Below are positions 54,287 through 64,000 of a stretch of 64,000 bases of DNA, piece by piece. Position 1 is the stretch's first letter, and the number at the start of each line of letters is the position of its first letter. Both the position numbers and the translations under genes were made by a program. The DNA comes from Ovis canadensis (Eukaryota; Chordata; Mammalia; Artiodactyla; Bovidae): contig NC_091263.1 in NCBI RefSeq assembly GCF_042477335.2, positions 70,426,501 to 70,490,500 on the forward strand, in the 5' to 3' direction. A model generated the notes under the pieces. The model was not told where the DNA came from. It ran no database searches and saw only the letters and a list, made by a program, of their open reading frames with translations.

Positions 54287-56723
54287 AATCTGTGACAGCC
54301 CTCATATAGAAGGAAGGAATCTTGGCCCCAGCGTCCTGCCAGTGCAAGGAGGTGGCAGTTGTGAGAGACTAGGGTTTTTCTTGGTTTGCTGCTGTGGCTG
54401 GGGCCTGGCCTGGAAAGTGAGAAGTTCCTCAACTCTGGGAAGAGAACAAGGGGTTGTGATGGCATGGTCTCTCACTAAAATCAGAGGCCAAGGGCTCAGG
54501 AAAGGAGCAGCCAGCAGGGGCCCCCAGGGCAGGGCTCTCGAGGGCAAGAACCAGCCAGGGCAGGTGTGGGCTGACTCCTTTCAGCTTTCCTTTCACTCCC
54601 TTAGGGTTTCACAAGACTGTGTGAGGGCCCCAGGCTGGACTCTGTTTACTCAGAGGAATCTGGTGAGAAGCAGTGTGGGGAGGGGGAAGGTTCTAGAACA
54701 ACCAGCCGGGCAGCCTGACGCAGCAGGTCAGAGGCAGCTGATGGTTGGGGTGGACAAGCAGTTCATCTGTGAATAATGACTCTGGGACCACAGCCTCCCA
54801 CGGCGAGTGGGTGACATTAGAGGTCGTGGCGGGGCACGGCTGGGGGATTTAGGGGGCGACTTCAGAAGGGAGGTGCCTGATGTTCGGGAGCCTGAAGGGG
54901 GTCAGACTTTGGAGAAGAGGCAGACAGTGGAGCGTCACGGGGGCAGGGGTTCTCTGCAGCCAGACTGCCCGGGGGTGAGTCCCAGGGATGCTGGAGGTTA
55001 ATCCATCTCTCTCTGTGATCTCGGCTGTCAAAGTGAGGGTGTATGAGGATTAAATGAGTGGGTGCTGGGAAGTGCTGAGAGGAAAGCCCGGGAGGTATGT
55101 GTTTATGAAATAAATAGCGGTGCTGAGTGAGGGGGAGATGGCGGCCGTGTGGTCAGATTACAGACAGTTCCTGTGAGGCACACTGAAGACTCTCCCCAGG
55201 CCCTTCGCAAAGAGGGGTGAAGGCAGGCTCACGGGTTTTGAGGGCAGATGGGAGGAGATTCCTGGTCCCAAATGAGGTTTCTGCAGGAGTGAGAGGCTCC
55301 CTCCTCAAACCCACTCTGGGTCCTGACCTTGCTCCCAGGGCTGAAAGAAGAGGGAGGGAAGGGGAAAAAAAAAAACAACAACCAAAGGCTGTTTAGCTTT
55401 CTCTCAAAGCCTTTCCTTCCCTTTGGTAGCATTGTGAGGGCCAAGCAGAGGTCATTCCATTTCTGTTTCTCTAATCTGCTTCCAGCCCAGCGGCAGGCGC
55501 ACAGAGGCCTAAAATTCCTGTCAGCCGCCAGGTTGGATCCTGTCAGACTCTGGCCCCCAGGGCCGCTGGGCCTCTGCTCGCTAGGCGGGCACTCCGTGCG
55601 GGCCTCACTCACTGGCATCCCCTGCCCGCTCTGAAGTCTGGAGGTGGCATTCAAAGGGACAGAGCCTGAGAGCTGGGGCTAGTAGGGGGCAGGGGGTCTC
55701 CTTAAGAGGGGCTGAGGCCCAGCCAATGGCCTCAGGATCCTGGGACGGGCCAGGGTCTCTGAGGTTGTCTTGACTGGCCCTCCCTTTTGGATAGCTGCGG
55801 ACACTGAGTCCCAGAAAGGGGAGGTTTTGTGGTTTTCTGAGCTGCACTGCTTCCCCTCCCCGGCTTCAGCCAACTTTATTCAGAAACTGTTATCTTCCAG
55901 AAAAACTTCTAAAGATCCTGAGAAGAAAAGGTCCCAGACTGCTGGAGTTCAAAGTCCTGGCCGCAGACTCCCAGGAGAGGTGGGCCCTTGCTTATCATCG
56001 TTGAGGCCCGCCCCAAGGCTGCAGGTGCGAGGCCTCGCACTAAGGCCACAGAAGCAGAGCCCAGAACCAAGGTCACCTCTGAAGCTGACAGAGCCCCTTT
56101 GTAACTGCTGGTCATCACTCATAAGCTTCCAGACTCCCAGTCAGGCAGCGATGCCTGCTCTAGTAAACACCCCATAGTGCCCCAACCGATCGCCTAACAC
56201 CAGCTGTCCAGCAGGCATTTTCTTTGTCTTCAGGCTCTAAAAACTGGCTATTAACCCATGAAAACTGTTGACTCCCCCTGGTCTGTCAGGCGTTGTTGGC
56301 CCACTGTGCCTGTACTGCCCACTTTATCTCTCTGCTCTTGGCTCTTCATAAACTCACTCCCTTCTGAAATGCTCTGTGTCTGGAAATTCTTTTCCAGCTT
56401 GCTCTTGGACTGCCTCAACACCTATCCCTGGCCTCTGGGCCTCAGTTCCTTCAGGTGCAGGTGAAGGGTGAGGCCCTGGGGGTTCTGTAAAGATGTGAGA
56501 GAGGGTGGCAGGGAAGCTGGGGTGGGGGTGGGTCTCTGGGAATCAGCCCCATATCACCTGCTCACCTGGCAAACCTCAGCCCATCCATTAAGCCACAATC
56601 CAGGCACCGTCTCCTCCTGGAAGCCTTCCAGACCTGTCCCCAACCTGCCTAAAGGCCTCCTCCGGGTGGCCACAGATTACAAGCTATCTCCTATCTCCTC
56701 CTATCACAAGCTATCAAAGGAGT
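54287..56723. other. Mostly unique stretch
   Basis: A MIR tail lies at about 55000-55100 (atctctctctgtgatctcgg, gaggattaaatgagtg). 55370-55520 is an A-rich then mixed block that could be constrained. No exon was recognised. Confidence 0.4.
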
Positions 56724-56767
56724 ACCTTTGTAATAGGAGATATTACAAAGGTGCATACCTTTGTAAT
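56724..56767. repeat. Three 11-bp words in alternating orientation (strong hairpins)
   Basis: acctttgtaat at 56724-56734, its exact reverse complement at 56742-56752, and acctttgtaat again at 56757-56767. Stems of 11 bp with loops of 7 or 4 nt are mutually exclusive. Confidence 0.9.
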
Positions 56768-56805
56768 TGTCTACACACTTGTTTACCTGTCATCAAAGAA
56801 TAAGT

Positions 56806-56990
56806 AAGTGAAGTCGCTCAGTAGTGTCCAACTCTTTGCGATCCCATGGACTGTAGCCTACCAGGCTCCTCTGTCCATGGGATTTTCCAGGCAATAGTAC
56901 TGGAGTGGATTGCCATTTCCTGCTCCAGGGGGTCTTCCCTACCCAGGGATCGAACCCAGGTCTCCCTCATTAAGCCACCAGGGAAGTCAT
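56806..56990 (-). mobile_element. Bov-tA SINE, partly deleted
   Basis: aagtgaagtcgctcagtagtg to attaagccaccagggaagtc. The cattgcaggcagattctttac block is reduced. Confidence 0.87.
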
Positions 56991-56995
56991 CTGAA

Positions 56996-57430
56996 TACCT
57001 GAGTTGAAATTTTAGTTCTGTTACTTCCCAGCTGTGTGACCTGAAGCAAGTGACCTAACCTCTCTGTGCTTCAGTTGCTACACCCCAACACGGTATCAGT
57101 AAACACAAAATATCTGCTACATGCCACTCCCTGTCTTATGTCCTCAATTTCATCTGCAAAACATCTCTATGAGACTGATATGAAAGGCATTCATTTCTAT
57201 TTTAAACAAATGAGAAAACTGGGAATTCCCTGGCAGGCCAGTGGTTAAGACTCAGTGCTTTCAGTGCCAGGGTCCTGGCTCGGTTTGAGGACCTCTGGTC
57301 TGGTCAGGGAACCAAGATCTAACAAGCTGTCAAAAAAAAAAAAGAAGAGAGAGAAAGCTGAGGCACAGAGAGGCTAGGTACTTTGCCCAAAGTCACACAG
57401 CTTGGAAGTGGCAGGGCCAGTAGTACTCAA
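56996..57430. mobile_element. MIR-family relics, interrupted by a CHR SINE
   Basis: A sense core at 56996-57075 (gctgtgtgacctgaagcaag) is followed by an antisense MIR, 57085-57224 and 57345-57430 (caaatgagaaaactg, then ctgaggcacagagaggctag). Confidence 0.7.
57226..57344 (+). mobile_element. CHR-type SINE inside MIR
   Basis: gaattccctggcaggccagtgg head to tctaacaagctgtc and a poly(A) of about 12. Confidence 0.83.
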
Positions 57431-57479
57431 ATCATGTAGTCCAATTGCAAAGAGATTCGATTGCCTCTCAGAAGCCATG

Positions 57480-57552
57480 TCATTGGATGTTGTGAGGGTG
57501 ATATGAGTGAATAAATAGAGCTGCTTGGCACATGGCAGGTACTCAATGTTGG
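57480..57552 (+). mobile_element. MIR 3' tail
   Basis: gttgtgagggtgatatgagtg and gcttggcacatggcaggtactc. It continues past the next SINE as aggtacttaataaatgct. Confidence 0.7.
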
Positions 57553-57748
57553 TAGTTCGTTGCTCAGTTGTGTCCGACTCTTTGCGACCCCGTGGACTGT
57601 AGCCCACCAGGCTCCTCTGTCCATGGAATTCTCCAGGCAAGAACACTGGAGTGGGTTGCCATTCCCTTCTCCAGGGGATCTTCCCGACCCAGGGATCAGA
57701 CCCAGGTCTCCCACATTCTTTACCATCTGAGCCACCAGGGGAGTTCCC
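57553..57748 (-). mobile_element. Bov-tA SINE inside the MIR tail
   Basis: Near-TSD aggtactcaat at about 57538 and aggtacttaat at about 57753, one mismatch. Confidence 0.87.
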
Positions 57749-57769
57749 TGCTAGGTACTTAATAAATGC

Positions 57770-58004
57770 TATCTATGTTTTCCAGTGTCCCCTTCTCTCT
57801 CAGTTTACTCTTTGGGGATTTAAACCTGGGATTTGAAATAGGAACCAGGCACATTTCTACATTTGTTTGCTTACTGTTCTCACCCGTTTGCTCTCATAGG
57901 ATCATGACACACCAGTGCTGGAGCGGACAAGTGAAATAATGAGAAGAATCATAACAGCTAGCACTTACTGAATAGTTACTACGTGTCGCTGTCATATGTT
58001 ATTA
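57770..58004. other. Unique gap between MIR tail and L1
   Basis: A weak MIR-like word set (gcacttactgaatagttactacgtg) lies near 57961. Otherwise nothing recognised. Confidence 0.4.
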
Positions 58005-58699
58005 AATAGATTTTTATTTTTTAGCAGCAAAATGAAGTAGAAGTTACAGAAATTTCCCATATATCCCCTGCCTGCCCCCATCTTCCCCCATTGTCAACAT
58101 CCCCCACCAGAGTGGTACATTTGTTACAATCGATAAGCTTATATTGACACATCACTATCACCCAAAGTCCACACTTCTCCTTAGGGTTCACTCTTGGGTT
58201 TGTACAGGCTCTGCGTTTTGACAAATGTATTATGACATGTATCCACCATTATAGTGAAATATAAAGTATTTTCACTACCCTCAAGATCCTCTGTGCTCTG
58301 CAGATTCAGCCCTTCCCCCCACCCCCACCCTCTCATCCCCAGTCACTGATCTCTTACTATCTCCATGGTTTTTGCTTCTTCAGAATATCAAACAGTTGGA
58401 ATTGCACAATATGTAGCCTTTTCAGATTGGCTTCTTTCACTTATTAATAGTAATGAGCATTTAAGGTCCGTCCACGTCTTCTCGTGGCTTGACAGTTCAT
58501 TCCATTCTAACACTGAAAAATATTCCATTGTCTAGATATGCTACAGTTTATTTATCCATTCACCCACTGAGGAACATCTTGGTTGCTTTCCAAGGTTTGG
58601 CAATTAAGAGTAAAGCTGCTATAAATATTCCTCTGCAGTTAGTTTCGTGAACATGAATTTTCAACCCCTTTTGGTAAAGACCGTGGAGCACGGCTCCTG

Positions 58700-58915
58700 G
58701 CTCCTCAAGTGGCACTGGTGGTAAAGAATCCGCCTTCCAATGCAGGAGACATAAGAGACACGGGTTCCATCCCTGGGTCAGGAAGATCCCCTGGAGGAGG
58801 GAATGGCTTCCCACTCCAGTATTCTTGCCCAGGAAATCCCACGGACAGAGGAGCCTGGCGGGATACAGTCCATGGGGCTGCAAAGAGGCGGACACAACTG
58901 AGTGTCTGAACACAC
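58700..58915 (+). mobile_element. Bov-tA SINE in L1
   Basis: caagtggcactggtggtaaag to ggacacaactgagtgtctgaac. Confidence 0.87.
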
Positions 58916-58957
58916 ACACGTGCTAAGACTATATCTAGTTTTGTAAGAAAACACCAG

Positions 58958-59252
58958 TGAAAGTCATTCAGTCGTGTCTGACTTTTCCGTGCATGGAATT
59001 CTCCAGGCCAAAATACTGGAGTTACTGGGTAGCCTTTCCCTTCTTCAGGGGATCTTACCAATCCAGGGATTAAACCCAGGTCTCCCACACTATGGGCAGA
59101 TTCTTTACCAGCTAAGCCACAAGGAAAGCCCAAGAATACTGGAGCGGGTAGCCTAACGCTTCTCTAGCAGATCTTTCAGACCCAGGAATCAAACTGGGGT
59201 TTCCTGCATTGCAGGTGGATTCTTTACCAACTCAGCTATCAGGGAAGCCGAA
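58958..59252 (-). mobile_element. Bov-A2 SINE (dimeric) in L1
   Basis: gaaagtcattcagtcgtgtc to ccaactcagctatcaggg. The first monomer lacks its usual cgaccccatggac block. Confidence 0.87.
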
Positions 59253-59412
59253 ATAACCACCAAACTTCTTCCAAAGTGGCTATGTCATTTTGCATCCCCA
59301 CCAGCAATAAAATAGAGCCCTCATTGCCCCACATCCTCAAGAGTATTTGGTGTTGTCAGGGCTCCAGACCTGGCCATTCTGATAGGTGTATAGTGGTATC
59401 TTGTTGTTTTAA

Positions 59413-60110
59413 GTTGGCTTAAAGCTCAACATTCAGAAAACGAAGATCATGGCATCTGGTCCCATCACTTCATGGGAAATAGATGGGGAAACAGTGGAAA
59501 CAGTGTCAGACTTTATTTTGGGGGGCTCCAAAATCACTGCAGATGGTGACTGCAGCCATGAAATTAAAAGACGCTTACTCCTTGGAAGAAAAGTTATGAC
59601 CAACCTAGATAGCATATTCAAAAGCAGACATTATTTTGCCAACAAAGGTCCGTCTAGTCAAGGCTATGGTTTTCCCAGTGGTCATGTATGGATGTGAGAG
59701 TTGGACTGTGAAGAAAGCTGAGCACCAAAGAATTGATGCTTTTGAACTGTGGTGTTGGAGAAGACTCTTGAAAGTCCCTTGGACTGCAAGGAGATCCAAC
59801 CAGTCTGTTCTGAAGGAGATCAGCCCTGGGATTTCTTTGGAAGGACTGAAGCTAAAGCTGAAACTCCAGTACTTTGGCCACCTCATGCGAAGAGTTGACT
59901 CATTGGAAAAGACTCTGATGCTGGGAGGGATTGGGGGCAGGAGGAGAAGGGGACAACACAGGATGAGATGGCTGGATGGCATCACGGACTCGATGGACGT
60001 GAATCTGAGTGAACTCCGGGAGTTGGTGATAGACAGGGAGGCCTGGCGTGCTGCGATTCATGGGGCCGCAGAGTCTGACATGACTGAGCGACTGAACTGA
60101 AGTGAACTGA
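59413..60110 (+). mobile_element. BovB LINE 3' fragment in L1
   Basis: gttggcttaaagctcaacat to gaactgaagtgaactgaatg. A 154-codon stretch (59636-60100) stays open to the end of the BovB C-terminal region, but the upstream part is frameshifted. Confidence 0.9.
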
Positions 60111-60397
60111 ATGATAGATGATGTGGAACATTTTTTCATACGCTTATTTGCCATCTGTATATATTTGCTATCTCGTCTCTGATAAGGTGTCGGTGTGGTA
60201 TTTTGCTCATTTTTACATCAGTTGTTCATTTTCTTATTGCTGAGTTTTAAGAGTTCTTTGTATATTTTGGATATGGCTTTTGCAAATATTTTCTCCCAGT
60301 CTCTGGCTCATTTTCTCACTTCCTTGACCAAGTCTTTCACAGATCAGAAGTTTTTAATTTTAATGAAGTTCAGTTTATCAATTGTGCCTTTCATGGT

Positions 60398-60897
60398 GCT
60401 AAGGTCTGAAGGTTTGGGTCCATCCAAAATGTATACGTTGAAATTCTAGGACTTCTCTGGTGGCCCAATGGTTAAGACTTCTAGTACTTCCACTGCATGG
60501 GGCTCAAGTTCGATCCCTAGTTGGGGGAACAAAGATCCCATATGCTGTGTGGCATGGCCAAAAAAAAGAAAATTAAAATATGTAATAAAAAAGAATTTTT
60601 AAAAAAGAAATCCTAACCCCTAAAGATGATAGTGTTGGGGGGTGTGCTTTAAGAGGTTCTTAAATCCCCCAAGAATGGGATTAGTGCCTCATAAAAGAGG
60701 CTTCAGGGAGATGTCTCTTTTTCTTCCATGTGAGGATAGAAGTCTGAGACCCAGAAGAGGGCTCTCACCAAACAATGCCAACACCATAACCTTGGACTTT
60801 TAACCGCCAGCACTGGGAGAAATAAATGTCTGCTGTTTGCAATCTAGCCAGTCTGTAGTATTTTGTTATAGCAGCCTGAATTGACTGAGACATTTAG
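60398..60897 (+). mobile_element. MaLR LTR (MLT1/MST-like) in L1
   Basis: Begins about gtgctaaggtctgaaggtttgg and ends ctgaattgactgagaca. It has the gagaaataaatgtctgctg polyadenylation region. Non-coding endogenous-retrovirus-like LTR, itself interrupted. Confidence 0.7.
60447..60590 (+). mobile_element. CHR-type SINE in the MaLR LTR
   Basis: gacttctctggtggcccaatgg head to ggcatggccaaaaaaaag and an A/T-rich tail. Confidence 0.83.
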
Positions 60898-61369
60898 GTC
60901 ATGCTTTTGTGATGTATCTAAAAAGTTAATCACCATTCCCGGGGTTGCCTAATTTTCTCCTCTGTTATCTTCTAAGAGCTCTAAGTTTTGTGTTTTATTC
61001 TTAGGCCTATGATCCATTTTGAGTTCATTTATGTGAAAGAGTACAGTCTGTAATTAGGTTCATTTTTTGCATATGAATGTCCATTGTCCCAGAACCATTT
61101 GTCAAAAAGACTGCTCTTCTCCATTGTATTGAATTTGCTCCTTTGTCAAAGAAAAGTTGATGACATTTCTGTGGATCTAATTCTGGGCTCCATATTCCGT
61201 TCCATTGATCTACTTGCCCATTCTTTCACTCACATTAGTCCTTCTTGATTGCTGTAGCTTTATAGCGAGTCTTACTGTCAGATACTTCCAGTTCTTTAAG
61301 CTCTTCTTCAATATTATGTTGATTATTCTGCGTCTTTGTCTCTCCATGATAAGGACAGAGTAAAGGGAC

Positions 61370-61530
61370 AAAGCAGGTGTTTAACGGGGACTGAGTTTCA
61401 GTTTGGGAAGATGAAAAAGTTCTGGAGATGGGTGGTGGTAATGGTTGCACAACACAGGGATGTCAATGAAAGGTATGAAGATGGTAAATTTTATGCTACA
61501 TATATTTTATTCCAATGAAAAATTAGATAG
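61370..61530 (+). mobile_element. L1 3' UTR relic, opposite orientation
   Basis: gtttcagtttgggaagatg, gttctggagatgggtggtgg and gatggtaaattttatgctac. Confidence 0.7.
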
Positions 61531-61931
61531 TATTAAACTACAATCCACTGAGTAAAATTGGAATCAATGACTCCATATGGACAATAAATAAAAAACAAGG
61601 AAATGGGGGGTGGGGGTGGGAGGGCTCTTCCTTATGTTATAATGTCAGCTGATAAATGTGGAAGAAGAGGTGGATTTGGAAAATGACAATTTACAGCAAT
61701 CATCATAAAGATTGATTTTGCGAATACCATCAATTGATGCTGAACCTAAGGAGGAAAATTTGCTGAGGAATGTGAGATTGGCATGGTCTTAGAATGTTTC
61801 CCCATAGATTCCCCATAAACAAGAGGAAAACCAGGACCTGATCAATGGAGAAAACAGATATAGCATTGACTAGGTGGCCCATACAGAGATCACCGATAAG
61901 ACTTGTCAGATACCACATGCCTCCATATCAT

Positions 61932-62233
61932 TTCAGTTCAGGTCAGTCATTCCGTCATGTCCGAAACTTTGTGATCCAATAGACTGCAGTACTCCAGGCT
62001 TCCCTGTCCATCACCAATTCCCAGAGCTTGCTCAAACTCATGTCCATAGAGTCGGTGATGCCATCCAACCATTTCATCCTCTGTTGTCCCCTTCTCTTCC
62101 TGCCTTCAATCTTTCCCAGCATCAGGGTCTTCTCCAATAAGTCAGTTCTTCACATCAGGTGGCCAAAGTATTGGAGTTTCAGCTTCAGCATCGGTTCTTC
62201 GAATGAATATTCGGGACCGATTTCCTTTAGGAT
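61932..62233 (-). mobile_element. BovB 3' fragment in L1
   Basis: ttcagttcaggtcagtcattc to ggaccgatttcctttaggatt. Confidence 0.87.
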
Positions 62234-62409
62234 TATACGATACCCTTGAATGGGTGTCTAACGTATAACACTTGTCTAAAGTTCTGGTTGGGGAGGTATT
62301 ACCTGAATTTAATCATGAGGAGACATCTGACAAACCCACACTGAGAGATCTTCTATAAAACAATTGGCCTACATTCTTCAGTAATGACAATGTCATGAAA
62401 GATAAGCAA

Positions 62410-62691
62410 TGTCTGCTGCTGCTGCTGCTAAGTCACTTCAGTCGTGTCCGACTCTGTGCGACCCCATAGACAGCAGCCTACCAGGCTCCGCCGTCCCTGG
62501 GATTCTCCAGGCAAGAACACTGGAGTGGGTTGCCATTTCCTTCTCCAATGCAGGAAAGTGAAAAGTGAAAGTGAAGCCACTCAGTCATGTCTGACCCTCA
62601 GTGACCCCATGGACTTCAGCCCACCAGGCTCCTCTGTCCATAGGATTTTCCAGGCAAGAGTGCTGGAGTGGGGTGCCATTGCCTTCTCCAA
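62410..62691 (-). mobile_element. Bov-A2 SINE with CTG head
   Basis: Starts (CTG)5, the reverse of an AGC tail. It holds two Bov-A monomers joined at aatgcaggaaagtgaaaag. A short TSD aatgtctg is likely. Confidence 0.87.
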
Positions 62692-62848
62692 AGGAATGTC
62701 TGAGAAAACGTTATAGACAAAAGGAGGCTAAAAAGACCTGATAACTATGTGCAATTCCTGATCCTGGGCTAGACTCAGTACTGGAGGGGAAAAAAGCTGT
62801 GGGACATCAAGACAACTAGCAGCTTTGGAATATGGACTTGGGAGGTGT

Positions 62849-63082
62849 GCGTGCACGTGAAGTTGCTTCAGTTGCGTCTGACTCTTTGTCACCCTATGGA
62901 CCAGAGCCCGCCAGGTTCCCCTGTCCATGGGATTCTCCAGGCAAGAAGACTGGAGTGGGTTGCCATGCCCTCTTCCAGGGGATTGTTCTGACCCAAGGAT
63001 CTAACTCCGGTCTCCTGCATCTCCTGCCTTGCAGGCAGTTTTTTTTTTTTTTTTTTTTACTGCTGAGCCACCAGGGAAGTCC
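62849..63082 (-). mobile_element. Bov-tA SINE with TSD and internal poly(T)
   Basis: Perfect 12-bp TSD cttgggaggtgt at 62837-62848 and 63083-63094. A run of 20 T (63039-63058) replaces the usual gattctt block. Confidence 0.93.
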
Positions 63083-63384
63083 CTTGGGAGGTGTTATACC
63101 AGTATTAAATGTCCTGAATTTGATAACTGTATTGTGGTTATGTAAGAGAAAAATCGTTGTTGTTAGGAAACACTAAACCATGAAGACTAAAAGGGGAATG
63201 GTGTATGCCAGGAACTCTCAAATGGCTCAGGATAAAAGCAAGAGAAAGAATGTCTAAATAAAGGTGTCAACATGCAGGAAGTTGCTGAACCTGGGTTATT
63301 TGGCTTATTTTTACAAATGTTTCATAGTTTTGAAATTGTTTTCAAAACTGAAGAGTTAAAAAAAATTCCCAAGAGCACACTGTT

Positions 63385-63520
63385 GCTAAGGGAAGAGCTT
63401 GGATTTAAATCGAGGTTGCTGGGGCATTTCAAGGGATTCTGCTGTCTCTCTCATCAGTGAACTCCATTACTCCCATCTTACAGAGAAGGACACTGAAACT
63501 CAGAGCAGAAAGGGATCGGC
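63385..63520 (-). mobile_element. MIR SINE fragment
   Basis: cccatcttacagagaaggac and actgaaactcagagcag, the antisense MIR core. Confidence 0.6.
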
Positions 63521-63966
63521 ATTTGGTCATGGCTCACGTGGGCTGCTGCTTAAGGACGAGTGTCTGGGATCCCAGCCTGGGTAGATTCTATTGCTCTCGT
63601 GTCCTGTGGATAGAGCTGAGCACCTGGACTTGAGAAGACTCAAGTTCCTCTGACCACGTCCTGAGCTGGCTGGATCTCACCTGTAGGACCCTCTGGCCCC
63701 ATCTCTGGAACCCCGGACTGTGAACATTATGTTTAACTAGGGGAGTAGCCAGACCACTCCCCAGGGATGAAGTTGCAGCCAGGTCAGTGTTAGGAATCTG
63801 TGGTTTACTGTGTGTCAACAGAAAGAAACAAGGGGAGGGAGATTAACACTCAGCGAGGCTCCCCTCTGAGGTTCTCTCTAGGTGGGAGGAAGCGAAGGGA
63901 GTTGGGGGAAGTCTTCTATGTCAAGATAAAAGGAGATTGGCCACAATCCCTTACTTCTGCCTAAAA
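63521..63966. other. Unique stretch, no gene recognised
   Basis: Ordinary composition with short frames only. Confidence 0.45.
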
Positions 63967-64000
63967 CGTGAAAGTCACTCAGTCGTGTCTGACTCTTTGT
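63967..64000 (-). mobile_element. Bov SINE, cut by the window edge
   Basis: gtgaaagtcactcagtcgtgtc and gactctttgt: the first 34 bp of a reverse Bov-tA/Bov-A2. Confidence 0.85.

Larger units (their letters stand above)
58005..61350 (-). mobile_element. L1 LINE 3' relic, broken by five younger insertions
   Basis: L1 3' UTR and distal ORF2 on the minus strand, from the terminus at about 58010 to about 61345. Surviving pieces: 58005-58699, 58916-58957, 59253-59412, 60111-60397 and 60898-61350. Each continues where the previous piece stopped in L1 order. Confidence 0.8.
61740..63375 (+). mobile_element. L1 3' UTR relic, broken by three insertions
   Basis: Pieces 61740-61931, 62236-62409, 62693-62848 and 63083-63375 read in order. 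Words include gagatcttctataaaacaattgg and gataactgtattgtggttatg. Confidence 0.6.

Noticed and set aside
60398..60897. Possible retroviral provirus
   Set aside because: Only a solitary, old MaLR-type LTR is seen, with no gag/pol/env-like sequence beside it.

Overview
The window is non-coding-rich nuclear DNA from a bovid ruminant, most likely cattle or a close relative. The evidence is the dense set of BovB (RTE-clade) LINE fragments, Bov-tA/Bov-A2 SINEs and CHR-type tRNA-derived SINEs, lying over an older mammalian layer of MIR, L2, L1, MaLR LTRs and MER5A. There are no operons, prokaryotic genes or CRISPR arrays.

One protein-coding gene can be defined with confidence: TRH, encoding prepro-thyrotropin-releasing hormone, on the minus strand. 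The transcription unit runs from about 15600 to about 12250. It has a non-coding exon 1 (about 15600-15483), exon 2 (14510-14292, with the start codon and signal peptide) and exon 3 (13444 to about 12250, with all hormone copies, the stop codon and the 3' UTR). The three exons have canonical GT/AG junctions and predict a 242-residue precursor with six KR-QHPG-(K/R)R hormone units. A TATA box and a TGACCTCA CREB/thyroid-response element sit at the expected distances from the inferred start, inside a CpG island. An AATAAA signal ends the gene.

Layout: 1-12250 is the TRH downstream flank, with BovB copies, MIR/L2 relics, an 81-bp near-perfect inverted repeat at 4871-5101 and a homeodomain-motif-rich unique block at about 5670-6070. 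TRH and its CpG island occupy 12250-15850. From 16 to 36 kb is the upstream flank, with several TSD-flanked BovB copies and unique AT-rich blocks near 25.5, 30.3, 32.5 and 33.5 kb that are candidate regulatory elements. From 36 to 50 kb are mostly SINE/LINE insertions, an MLT1-type LTR, microsatellites and a 1.1-kb CA-rich tract. From 50 to 64 kb are L1 relics cut up by younger BovB, Bov-tA and CHR insertions.

I found no convincing undescribed biological system. The most useful leads are the putative regulatory blocks around TRH, the hairpin-forming repeats and the datable nested insertions. Repeat family names are from recognition by eye, and edges are approximate unless target-site duplications (TSDs) are given.
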